Source of the DNA: G965218495 sp965262785
GTDB taxonomy: Bacteria; Bacteroidota; Rhodothermia; Rhodothermales; Bin80
DNA length: 64,000 nucleotides
Reading direction: 5' to 3'
Assembly (NCBI GenBank): GCA_965262785.1
Contig: OZ253559.1
Location: 2,852,001 to 2,916,000 of the forward strand
The notes under the pieces are model-generated. The model had not been told where the DNA came from, did not search any database, and saw nothing but the letters and a program-made list of their open reading frames with translations. Position 1 is the first letter of the stretch. Each line of letters starts with the position of its first letter. Below are positions 9,558 to 18,417 of this stretch, piece after piece. The position numbers and the translations under genes were made by a program.

Positions 9558-11546
9558 GTGTGTCCAGTCAAGGCTGGCATGTTCAGCAGGAGTCAGTCCT
9601 GCCAGAGTAGAAATCAGAGCTCTGTAGCTTGGGTAGCATGGAAGCGGGAAACCTAATTCATGAAGCCTACCGACACGGTCTCCGTAAGGGAGACCGCGAG
9701 TCATCGGGCCGTAACGAGAGTAAACGCATAGGTGGCCTCGAGAGTATATCCCGAAGGTCGAGCCCTCAACCGATGGGCGAAGACAGCACGGGCGGTCGAA
9801 ATCTGATTGGGACGACCGCACCGCTTCGGCGGGGTGATAGCGACGGCACGATGACAAGGACATGCCGAGCAACTGGAGAAGCCCTCCTCGCCCCGGTGAG
9901 AAATTGCCGGAGGAAGGTAGGTACTATAACCGGTGGCACCGGGAAGTGTACCGAAGGCGAGAGGGTGGCGGAGAGGTGCGTAGTAGCGATGAAACGGGGT
10001 AATGCCCGTGGAGCGAAGGCGCCTCGCTGCTGGTATGTTTTCCGACAATAAAGGGAGGCACTGAAGACATGAAAGAGGCTACTATAAGCCTGCAGGACCT
10101 GAGGAGGAGAATATACCGCAAAGCCAAGGCAGTACCAGAGTGGCGTTTTTGGGGCATGTACGTGCATGTCTGCAAGCTGGAGACGCTGCAGGAGGCGTAT
10201 CGTATGGCGAAGCGCAACGACGGTGCCCCCGGCATCGACGGCATGACGTTTGCGGCCATTGAGACGACCGGCTTGCAGAGGTTTCTGGAGTGCATTCAGC
10301 GCGATCTGATCCTACGGTGCTACCAGCCCTCGCCATTGCGTAAGAAGCGGATCCCCAAGGGCGGCGGTAAATTCCGCACGCTGGGCATACCGACGATACG
10401 GGATCGCGTGGTGCAGGGGGCGCTGAAGCTGATTCTGGAGCCGATCTTCGAGGCTGACTTTCAGGAGGGATCCTATGGATATCGGCCAAAGCGTGCGCCG
10501 CATGCTGCTGTACATCGAGTAACTTCGGCGGTAGTCAAAGGAATGACCCGGGTCATTGATGTGGACTTGGCGTCGTATTTCGATACGATTCGTCATCACA
10601 TCCTGCTCCGACAGGTCGCGCTCCGTGTTAAGGATCGTGACATTCTGTGGCTTCTGAAGCGGATACTCAAGTCCGGTGGCAAGCGCGGGGTACCTCAAGG
10701 GGGCGTCATCTCGCCGCTTTTGAGCAACATCTACCTCAATGGGGTGGATCGGATGCTGGAGCGCGCGAAGGCAGTCACCCGCGAGAAGGGGTATTTCCAT
10801 ATGGAGTACGCCCGTTTTGCCGACGACCTAGTGATCGTGGTGGACGGCTACCGCAAGTGGCGGTGGCTGGAGCGAGGCGTGTACAAGCGCCTGTTGGAAG
10901 AGTTGGCCAAGCTTGACGTTTCATTGAACGTGGAGAAGACGCGGAGAGTGGACCTCACCCAACGGGAGAGCTTCACATTCCTGGGTTTCCGCATTCGTCG
11001 GCATAAGACGAAGCGGGGCCGTTGGGGCGTATTGAGCGTGCCTCGTATGAAGGCTCGTACAAAGCTCTTGCGGCGACTCAAGGAGGAATTCCGACGTTTC
11101 CGATCACAGCCGGTGGAACGGGTAATTGCTCGCATCAACCCAATACTGCGGGGATGGGTGAATTATTTCCGCACGGGGCAATCGAGCCGTTGCTTCGGTT
11201 ACGTACGTAACTGGGTCGAGCTTAAGATCCGGCGCCATCTGATGCGTGCCCGCGGACGCAAGGGTTATGGGTGGAAGCGGTGGAGTAGGCGGATGTTCTA
11301 CGAGCGACTGGGGTTGTATGCTCAGTGGCAGATAGAGTACTACCGGCCGAAAGCGCGCCCACGCCAACTGCGCATGAACTTTGCGGTGTAATCAGCAGGT
11401 AAGCCCGGTGCGGGAAAACCGCATGCCGTGGTTTGACGAGGCGGGGCCTGGAAACGTGATTCATGGGAGCCGGACTGAGGCCCGGAGCGAAAGCGACGGA
11501 CAAGCCACCGGACCCTACGGGTTGGCGCGCCAGGCCCCGACCCTAC
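9558..11546 (+). mobile_element. ORF-containing group II intron nested in copy C
   Basis: 1989 bases beginning GTGTG and ending ..GACCCTAC. It encodes a reverse transcriptase/maturase at 10069-11391 in the position of domain IV. Domain V lies at 11401-11434, ten bases after the maturase stop, with an AGC near its base and a GAAA-type loop. The domain VI stem (GGGGCCTGG / CCAGGCCCC) has a probable branch A at 11540. A segment of domain VI (about 11464-11500) is almost identical to the ORF-less introns (AGCCGGACTGAGGCCCGG..), and elements such as GGGGTAATGCCCGT occur in both, so the two intron types are related. Confidence 0.85.
10069..11391 (+). CDS. ltrA: Group II intron reverse transcriptase/maturase
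   Basis: A 440-residue intron-encoded protein that helps splicing and reverse-transcribes the intron into new DNA sites. Visible in order: RT0/RT1 region with NDGAPGIDGMT (about 50-60), RT2 GGGKFRTLGIPTIRDRVVQ (98-116), RT3 EADFQEGSYGYRP (128-140), RT4 GVPQGGVISPLLSN (207-220), and the catalytic box ARFADDLVIV (248-257). The usual YADD is FADD here, a tolerated variant. RT6-7 follow with FTFLGFRI, then the maturase X domain (ARINPILRGWVNYFR, near 345-360). The C-terminus is short and basic, and I see no HNH endonuclease domain. The ATG is preceded by AAGGGAGGCACTGAAGAC. Intron boundaries surround it closely, so it is not a retron or DGR enzyme. Confidence 0.93.
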   Translation: MKEATISLQDLRRRIYRKAKAVPEWRFWGMYVHVCKLETLQEAYRMAKRNDGAPGIDGMTFAAIETTGLQRFLECIQRDLILRCYQPSPLRKKRIPKGGGKFRTLGIPTIRDRVVQGALKLILEPIFEADFQEGSYGYRPKRAPHAAVHRVTSAVVKGMTRVIDVDLASYFDTIRHHILLRQVALRVKDRDILWLLKRILKSGGKRGVPQGGVISPLLSNIYLNGVDRMLERAKAVTREKGYFHMEYARFADDLVIVVDGYRKWRWLERGVYKRLLEELAKLDVSLNVEKTRRVDLTQRESFTFLGFRIRRHKTKRGRWGVLSVPRMKARTKLLRRLKEEFRRFRSQPVERVIARINPILRGWVNYFRTGQSSRCFGYVRNWVELKIRRHLMRARGRKGYGWKRWSRRMFYERLGLYAQWQIEYYRPKARPRQLRMNFAV

Positions 11547-11885
11547 CGGTGGGCGGCGGGAGGAAACACGGTGATGGAAGCCGGACTGAGGCCCGGAGCG
11601 AAAGCGACGGAATGGCCACCGGATCCTAAGGCAGGTGCGCCTCCCGCCGACCCTACATTTTGGGAACCCACCGTGGCCCAAGGGGGGCTAGACCAGGTAC
11701 TCCCAGCCCACTTTTCGCCCTTTTCAGGCCCTTTTTAGCCGTATTTCGGGGCTATATGGTGAAGAATACGTGAAGTTGAACGTATTCGGCTGAAAAAGGC
11801 CATTGTAGTGCCAGGATTGGTGGTAGGGACTTGCTACAGGTGCGCCCATGCATTATCTTGGAGTCGGCATTGACCTGCAGACACC

Positions 11886-13700
11886 ATGTACATACGGGCG
11901 ACCAAGACCCACGCAAAGAAAGGTGAAGCGCGACACAGCTACCGCCTGGTACGCAGCGACCGCATCGGCGGGAAGGTGCGCCAGTCGACCCTGCTGAACC
12001 TGGGCGTCCACTTTGACACGCCCCGTGACCAGTGGGGCACCTTGGTGCTTCACATAGAGAATTTGTTGCAGGGGCAGCCGACGCTCGTGTTCGATCCCGA
12101 CCTGCAGCACACCGCCGAAGCCATTGTCGCGCAGCTACGCGCACGCGGCATAGGTGCACACGCGAAGCCGGAGGGTGAGCCTGACAGCGTCATGACGGTG
12201 GACATGGACTCCCTTGAGCACCCGGAGCATGCTCGCAGCGTGGGCGCAGAGCGCGTCTGCCTTCAGGCGCTTGAGGATCTGGGACTGAAAGACACGCTGA
12301 TCCAGGCCGGTGCCAAGGAGCGCGACGCGCGCCTGGCCGTAGCGCTGGTGGTCGCACGCATGCTGCATCCCAACAGCGAACGGGCCACGCTTCAGTGGTT
12401 GCAAAGCAGGTCGACGACGCTGGACCTGCTGGGACTGCGTCCCGGCAGGAAAGTGTCGTTAGCGAAGCTGTATCGCATTGGGGACCTGCTCTGGGAGCAC
12501 AACCAGGCGATTCAGCAAGCGCTCTTCCAAAAGGAGCGGACGCTCTTGAGCCTGCCGGAGACCGTTGTTTTTTATGACCTCACCAACGCCCATTATCATG
12601 GCCAACAGCACGGCGAGTACCTGGCCTACGGACGTTCGAAGCAAAAGCGTTCCGATTGTCCGCTGGTGACGCTCGGGCTGGTGCTCGATGGCGCGGGCTT
12701 CCCGCGTACCTGCGAGATCTTGCCCGGCAACGTCTCGGAGCCCGGCACGCTGCAGGACGCTATCGAGCGTCTGAACGCCAGCGTGGACGGCCAGAAGCCG
12801 ACGGTGATCATGGATGCAGGGATCGCTACGGAAGCGAACGTGTCCTGGCTGGCAGAACAGGGCTACGACTGGATCTGCGTACACCGGGGTAAGCGGCCCC
12901 TGCCGCCAGAGCGGGAGCCTGACAGTACGCTGACCACGCAGGCTGGTCATGCTGTACGCGTGTGGCAGTTGCAGCAGACGAAGCAGGAAACGTTGCTCTA
13001 TGCCGTCAGCGAAGCCAGAAAGCACAAGGAAGAGCAGATCCTCCAGCGCCGGCGCACGCTACTGGAAGCGGCCCTCACCTCGCTGCACGAAGGGCTGCAG
13101 AAGCCCTACCATACCAAGCGGCTCAAGAAGGTCGTCGAGCAGGTCGGACGCATAAAAGAGCGATATGCCCGCGTATCTCATCAGTACGAAGTGACAGTTG
13201 TAGAAGGGAGTGGCCCCAACGCCAAGGCCGTGAAGTTTGCACGCAAGACGCAGTGGGAAGAGGCCGATGAGGCCCTGGGGGGCTACGTGCTACGCACCAG
13301 TCAGACGGGATGGGACCTTAAGCACATTGTGGCCACGTACTGGCGGCTGTCCGAGGTGGAGGCCACCTTCCGCTCGTTGAAGTCGGAACTGGGGATGCGG
13401 CCGCTATACCACAGCAAGGACGCACGCATCGCCGCGCACATCAGCATTGCCGTGTATGCCTATCACGCCGTGCACCTGATCCGGACCCGATTGAAGGCGC
13501 AGGGCATCCACACCAGCTGGAAGACGCTTCGCCAGAAGCTGAGCGCCTGGCAACGGGTGATGACAACCGTAAAGGACACCCAAGGCCAGGTGATTGTCAA
13601 CGTGCAGGACGAGCGCCCAAGGGCAGAACTGGCTCAGATAGCGCGGATCTGCGGCGTCACGCCCAGCCTGCATCGGCAACGCTACGTGCGCCAGGACTAA
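11886..13700 (+). CDS. IS1634-family transposase, copy 1
   Basis: A 604-residue DDE transposase of the IS4 superfamily, IS1634 family. The catalytic residues can be placed: FYDLTN (Asp about 231), VIMDAG (Asp about 310) and EVEATFRSLK (Glu about 492, in the Y/W-R..E..F-R-x-L-K signature). The N-terminus has the family's TKTHAKKGEARHSYRLV start. A nearly identical copy lies at 30206-32020 on the minus strand and differs at only a handful of residues (for example NAHYHGQQ against NTHYHGRQ), implying recent transposition. The gene is full length and intact. The group II intron array 7011-11656 lies in its upstream terminal repeat, on the same strand. Confidence 0.93.
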   Translation: MYIRATKTHAKKGEARHSYRLVRSDRIGGKVRQSTLLNLGVHFDTPRDQWGTLVLHIENLLQGQPTLVFDPDLQHTAEAIVAQLRARGIGAHAKPEGEPDSVMTVDMDSLEHPEHARSVGAERVCLQALEDLGLKDTLIQAGAKERDARLAVALVVARMLHPNSERATLQWLQSRSTTLDLLGLRPGRKVSLAKLYRIGDLLWEHNQAIQQALFQKERTLLSLPETVVFYDLTNAHYHGQQHGEYLAYGRSKQKRSDCPLVTLGLVLDGAGFPRTCEILPGNVSEPGTLQDAIERLNASVDGQKPTVIMDAGIATEANVSWLAEQGYDWICVHRGKRPLPPEREPDSTLTTQAGHAVRVWQLQQTKQETLLYAVSEARKHKEEQILQRRRTLLEAALTSLHEGLQKPYHTKRLKKVVEQVGRIKERYARVSHQYEVTVVEGSGPNAKAVKFARKTQWEEADEALGGYVLRTSQTGWDLKHIVATYWRLSEVEATFRSLKSELGMRPLYHSKDARIAAHISIAVYAYHAVHLIRTRLKAQGIHTSWKTLRQKLSAWQRVMTTVKDTQGQVIVNVQDERPRAELAQIARICGVTPSLHRQRYVRQD

Positions 13701-13802
13701 GGCAGGCGCACGGCGTTAGAAAAGTAGTGCCAGCCAGGCGGGAGTACACCCTTTTCTTATATGTGGAGAATGTGTCCACCTATACTGTTTGAGTCATAAA
13801 AT

Positions 13803-14689
13803 GTAGGGTCGGCGGGAGGCGCACCTGCCTTAGGATCCGGTGGCCATTCCGTCGCTTTCGCTCCGGGCCGCAGTCCGGCGTCCATCACCGTGTTTCCTCC
13901 CGCCGCCCACCGAACCGGGCGTACGGGTTTCCCGTACCCGGCTCTCCAGGCGGATCATGCCACTCGCACTCGGACCGCTTCTCCTGCTGCATAGGACTTC
14001 CACTACGCAAGGAGCGACACGCCCCCTACAGCTACCCTATACTGCGGATAACGCGTTGCCAGGCCTGTTTACGCCCTGACAACCCCGTACGCCAGCATCG
14101 CATAGAATGCGACTGGCCTACGGGTCCTTCACTTACGCATGTGGTGTCGCTGGATTCACCGACCCTGATCGGATAGTAGGCTATGCCATTTGTTTTCCGG
14201 GGCCTTTCACCCTTTGAACACCGCTCCGCACCTGCGGCCCCTTCCCTCGACGGGCATTACCCCGCGTCTTCAGTAATACGGGCCACTCCGCCACCCTATC
14301 AGCCTGGCCTGGCTCAAAGAGCTTCCAGTTGGTGCGTGCCACACCACTAATAGGGCTTCCCGTGTTGCAACTCTCCTGATCTTCCATGCGTGCCAGCGCC
14401 AATACCCCGGCGAGTCGGTCTCGGTGCCTTTGTCGCTCGCTTCCCGAGCCGCAGCGGTCTTCCCCATATCACCGGAAGGTCGACACTCGCATCACCCGTT
14501 TCGGGGCCTGCTCAGCGTTCACTCACGTTCCGGCCCGCATGGTCGCTAAGCTACTCACGTAGCCCGTTAACCACAGTGCTTCATACTATGTTGTTACCTC
14601 CATAATACGCTGTAGCCGCTACCAACTGGAGCGACAGATGTTGGGCGGGATTCGCACCCGCCACAGGAAAGCGCCTTTTCACGGCGCAC
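13803..14689 (-). mobile_element. ORF-less group II intron, copy D (right terminal repeat of IS1634 copy 1)
   Basis: Reverse-orientation 887-base copy: its 5' GTGCG is at 14689 and its 3' ..ACCCTAC ends at 13803. It is inserted after CTCGACTTCGCC and before ATTTTATGACTC, the position equivalent to that of copies A-C in the opposite terminal repeat, so both intron sets point inward. Sequence variants match copy B rather than A/C/E. Confidence 0.8.
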
Positions 14690-14701
14690 GGCGAAGTCGA
14701 G

Positions 14702-15497
14702 CTAAAAGGCGTGCGCAACCACTGCCCGGGTCCGGTGGCACTGCTTGCTTAACGACTGGTCCGCACAGTCGAGCTTGCGCATGTTGGTGACCTTGCGCAG
14801 CACCCACCACTCCTCGCCAGCTTCTTCTGTCGCTGCTTTGCGGTGCTCGCTTACCTACTCCTTCTCCCCATAGATCACGTCTTCCTAGTCACGCAAACAT
14901 TCAGGCATCACCGCCGAATCATGTACGTTGGCCGCCGTCACCGCGACGCTATGCACCAGTCCCTGCATGTCTGTACCGACTGGGGCCTTCATGCCAAAAC
15001 GCCACGTATTGCCCTTGTTCGTAGGCTTCATCTAAGGACCGCGCTGTATCGTCTGTTATTTGTCGATGACGGCGCCGCGAAGAGGGTCGCATCCACAATC
15101 GTTCCCGCCTTTCCCTGCAGTCCGCTTTGTGTCAAGTGCTCCTGGCTGGCCTCGAACAGCTAGTGGCCAAGCGCGTAGCGCTCCGGCAGGCGCCGAGAAA
15201 TGCAAATAGTCGATTCATCGGGTACAGGATCAGACGCAATGCGGACAACGGTGCGCACGGCTACGTTGTCGTACAAGGCATCCTCCATGGCTAGGGCCGA
15301 ATAGCCTACCACTACCGCCAATAATGGACGCGCAGCATGATTTCCAAGCGTGTTGGCGGCCACCCCTTATCGCCCTTCGGATCATAAGGCGCAATGATGG
15401 CAATCATTGCTTCTCACGGTAGTACCATCTCCATTTCATCCAAAAACTGCTGCTTCCACGTCTTCCTGCTTCGATTCCAGTAGCTGGCCGTCTTCAA
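14702..15497 (-). pseudogene. IS5-type transposase, decayed 5' and central part
   Basis: Minus-strand reading from about 15497 gives an N-terminus resembling IS5-group transposases (SYWNRSRKTWKQQFLDEM), then GYSALAMEDALYDNVAVR and DPVPDEST (the conserved 'VPDETTI' region). After frame breaks it continues with KAGTIVDATLFAAPSSTNN (first catalytic Asp), NTWRFGMKAPVGTD, VAVTAANVHDSAVMPE (second Asp region) and RAVVAHAF near the insertion point. In-frame stops and frameshifts occur throughout, so it is inactive. The element at 6999-14701 separates it from its 3' end at 6886-6998. Confidence 0.75.
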
Positions 15498-16209
15498 ATG
15501 AAACCGGATGCACGGCGCGACGGTGGGCGATGTTGCTGTGTTGCGTAGCTCGCAGAACCTGCCCCATTAATCAGTGAGTTCGCAAGAATCCTAAAGATCG
15601 AGGCTTTGGCGGCAGAGCACAATCACGCGATTTCAATCAGGGACGAAGCGAGTAGTGCCCGCGCCGGGGCGGACCGCGTTCGGCCGGTCTGGACCGTATG
15701 GCCTGCTCCCCGGACAACAGTCAGTTCCTTTGTGCGCCCTCGCTGACCAGTGAAGCAAATCGCCGGCAAAGGTCGCTGAACTCGCTGGACGTGAGCTTCG
15801 GCAATAGATGCAAGCTCCGTTGGAGCGTGGATCAGTATCTCGGCAACACCGGTCAAGTTGTCACAAGTGCGCTTAGCATGCCAAGTTGCGGTTCTCAACT
15901 GTTAATGAGCGACGACTCTTGGCGCACTCATTCTGCACCCGCATGCTAACCAACTCCACCATTGATTCCCGCCCGCTCCATACCCTTGCGACTGATTCAA
16001 GCGTTTGAAGCCGAGGTCACGAAACGCAACTCTGGACGCACCGCAGATACGGGCAATCGTGTCACGCGAAGGCGCTTGACACGGCAGTATTGGAGCACAC
16101 CTGTATAGCAGAACGAATCGATGCGCAAATGCAGTACATTCAACTGAATGTGGCCGCTACTCTAGCGGCCGCTCGGACTCAGGGTTGGTATTAGACACGC
16201 TGACTTGCC
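15498..16209. other. Gene-free stretch between the IS5 remnant and the sulfatase
   Basis: No convincing gene, terminator or repeat. It presumably holds the outer end of the decayed IS5 element and the promoter region of the sulfatase gene, but I cannot place either. Confidence 0.4.
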
Positions 16210-17625
16210 ATGCCCCTGCGCATCGTTGCACTTCCGCTCTTGCTACTCCTGGGCACCGCCTGCTCTCAGCCCCGACCCAATGTCGTGGTTATCCTGATTG
16301 ATGACCTGGGTTGGAAAGATACCGGTGTGTATGGAAGCACGTACTACCAGACCCCACATATAGACCGCTTGGCCGCGCAGGGTGTGCGATTCACCCAGTT
16401 TTACTCTGCAGGCCCGAACTGCGCGCCCACGAGAGCTAGCATCATGACAGGGCGCTATCCCGCGGGTCTTCACCTCACGCATCATTTCAATGGACGACGA
16501 AACGGAATGCTGCTTCAGGCAGAATTTCGTAAGGCGCTACCCTTGGAGGAAGTAACAATCGGTGAAGTCTTCCAGGCTGCTGGATACACCACGGGCTACA
16601 TTGGCAAGTGGCATTTGGGCGTCGGAGAGTTTCGTGCAGAGCATCAAGGATTCGACACCGTGTTTGCGTCCAACAACTCAGGGCATCCGGGATCCCACTT
16701 TGCGCCATACGGAAGCGAGAAAAATCCGGCTACACTTGTTCCGGACCTGCAGGCCGATTCAGACAGCACCTACTTGACTGATCGGCTGACTGATGCGGCG
16801 GTTGAATTCCTGCAAGCCCATCAGGAGGACCCTTTTCTTCTTGTGCTATCCCATTATGCAGTGCATAGACCCTTGGAATCCAAGCCTGAGGTCTCAAGCC
16901 GCTTTGAATCGGACCATCCCACTGTCGCCTTTCGGCCTGAATTGTACAACGCCATGACGCGGGAACAGCAAGGCCATGCCGTTTACGCAGGAATGATTGC
17001 CTCCGTAGACGAAAGCGTGGGGCGAATAATGAATGCCTTACACACACTGCGGCTAGCCGAGCATACAATTGTCGTTTTCACCTCTGACAACGGTGGCCTA
17101 AGCACGCTCAGAGATGGACGAACGTCAGCGCCCACTGCCATTCTCCCACTGCGTGCAGGCAAAGGGTGGCTCTATGAAGGCGGCGTGCGCGTCCCATTCA
17201 TCATTCAGGGCTACGGGATTGCTGCAGGCAGCGTTAGGGACACCCCTGCCATTACAAATGATCTGTTGCCCGCACTACTATCACTCACCGGACTACCTCC
17301 AGTGGAGGACCTTGACGGGTCAAATATCCTCTCTCAGGATGCGCCTGACCGCCCACTCTTCTGGCATTTTCCGCACTATAACCTCGGTGGCAATCGCCCC
17401 TCTGGAGCTGTGCGTGCAGGGCGCTACAAACTTATCGAATGGTACGAAACCGGTGAAACAGAGCTTTACGACTTGGAAGCAGACCTAGGCGAGACGACTG
17501 ATCTAAGCCTTTCGATGCCGTGGAAGACCGCGGAGCTGCTGGCCATGCTTCGTTCTTGGCGCGAGAATCAAAACGCCAAAATGCCAACGCCCAATCCCGA
17601 CTACAAAGGGCCTGCGACGCAGTAG
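16210..17625 (+). CDS. Sulfatase (arylsulfatase A-like), secreted or lipoprotein
   Basis: A 471-residue type I sulfatase, hydrolysing sulfate esters, often of sulfated polysaccharides in bacteria of this type. A hydrophobic signal segment (residues 4-17) ends in LLGTAC, an imperfect lipobox with Cys18, suggesting export with possible lipid anchoring. VVVILIDDLGW (26-36) supplies the calcium-binding Asp pair. The signature CAPTR at 71-75 contains the cysteine converted to formylglycine, within CAPTRASIMTGRYP. KWHLG (near 135) and FTSDNGG (near 295) are further family active-site blocks. Full length with no breaks. A formylglycine-generating enzyme must be encoded elsewhere. No carbohydrate-active partner adjoins it, so the substrate is unknown. 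Confidence 0.93.
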   Translation: MPLRIVALPLLLLLGTACSQPRPNVVVILIDDLGWKDTGVYGSTYYQTPHIDRLAAQGVRFTQFYSAGPNCAPTRASIMTGRYPAGLHLTHHFNGRRNGMLLQAEFRKALPLEEVTIGEVFQAAGYTTGYIGKWHLGVGEFRAEHQGFDTVFASNNSGHPGSHFAPYGSEKNPATLVPDLQADSDSTYLTDRLTDAAVEFLQAHQEDPFLLVLSHYAVHRPLESKPEVSSRFESDHPTVAFRPELYNAMTREQQGHAVYAGMIASVDESVGRIMNALHTLRLAEHTIVVFTSDNGGLSTLRDGRTSAPTAILPLRAGKGWLYEGGVRVPFIIQGYGIAAGSVRDTPAITNDLLPALLSLTGLPPVEDLDGSNILSQDAPDRPLFWHFPHYNLGGNRPSGAVRAGRYKLIEWYETGETELYDLEADLGETTDLSLSMPWKTAELLAMLRSWRENQNAKMPTPNPDYKGPATQ

Positions 17626-18417
17626 GTGACAACGCCGAAAAGCGGCTCACCGGCGCCTACGTCACCATGCCGCAGTCCGTGCGCCACCAAATAGCCTAAC
17701 GAGGAATCGTGATGCTTTGCAGGCATGTTCGCTTTACCTGCTACTGCAGGCACTACCTGTGCGGACCACGCGGTTATCGGCGGAATAACTGCGGCCACCT
17801 ACGCCTGAGTCCGCGATGAGTGATCCCAAAGCGCGCCGAGGTAGGCCTCCATCATCCACTGCGCTGAGCACAAAATGTGTGCTCCCCCGCACGCTCTACC
17901 AAAAAGGCCAGTGCCTCGCCGACCGGCGCTGCATGGCATTCCGGATGGTGACCGCGCCATAGAACGCGCAAGGGGGCCGCAGCCAAGTTACCAGCACGGG
18001 TTACCGCTATTCAGCTGCCGTTGAGCGAGACTCGACAACCTCAGTGCCTCTTCTTGTCCGCCTCCACTGCCTACTGGTGTAGTAAGGGCCGGTAGGTGCG
18101 TACCCTGCTTTTATCACCAGGGCACGGACAGTCTGAGACGCTTCTTCGCCGGACGCGTGATGCACTACGACTTAGGCTGCATCGCGGTCATGCTATGGCG
18201 CTTCCAGACACCAATCTGCGCCAGTTCACACGCCCCGCGGATGGCCAAAGTGAAGTCTGGAATCAAACCCACATACGACAGTAGCACTCGGCACCACCGC
18301 CTTGCAGTGACTTGACCGGCGCGCTGGGAGAGGCCCAAGGACAGGGAGCGGGAATATGCAATCAGTTGTGCCCGTGCCGGTGGCACTGGTCGCGATAGTG
18401 ACCGAAATGATATATGT
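17626..18417. other. Gene-free stretch between sulfatase and pyrE
   Basis: About 790 bases with only short overlapping frames and no recognisable motif on either strand; possibly decayed coding DNA. Confidence 0.4.

Larger units (their letters stand above)
8783..11656 (+). mobile_element. ORF-less group II intron, copy C, interrupted by an ORF-containing intron
   Basis: Bases 8783-9557 plus 11547-11656 together form an 885-base intron nearly identical to copy A. The domain V hairpin is split just before its last base (..CCCGGTT^C) by the group II intron at 9558-11546. The 3' portion carries domain VI and ends ..ACCCTAC at 11656, followed by ATTTTGGGAACC of the IS1634 terminal repeat. Because the inner intron breaks domain V, the outer intron could only splice after removal of the inner one. 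Confidence 0.8.
6999..14701 (+). mobile_element. IS1634-family element, copy 1, with group II introns in both terminal repeats
   Basis: The left end CCCGACTTCGCC (6999-7010) continues, after the intron array 7011-11656, as ATTTTGGGAACC. The right end, read inward on the minus strand, is CTCGACTTCGCC (14701-14690), then an intron (14689-13803), then ATTTTATGACTC. The two ends are thus inverted repeats of one another, each split at the same position by introns. A 4-bp duplication CTAA flanks the element (6995-6998, 14702-14705). A second copy at 29207-32261 has the same architecture. Without introns the element is about 2.2 kb. It interrupts an IS5 transposase pseudogene. Confidence 0.8.

Noticed and set aside
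10069..11391. Reverse transcriptase as a retron, DGR or Abi-type defence enzyme
   Set aside because: It has maturase X-domain features and is enclosed by group II intron 5' and 3' ends with domains V and VI.
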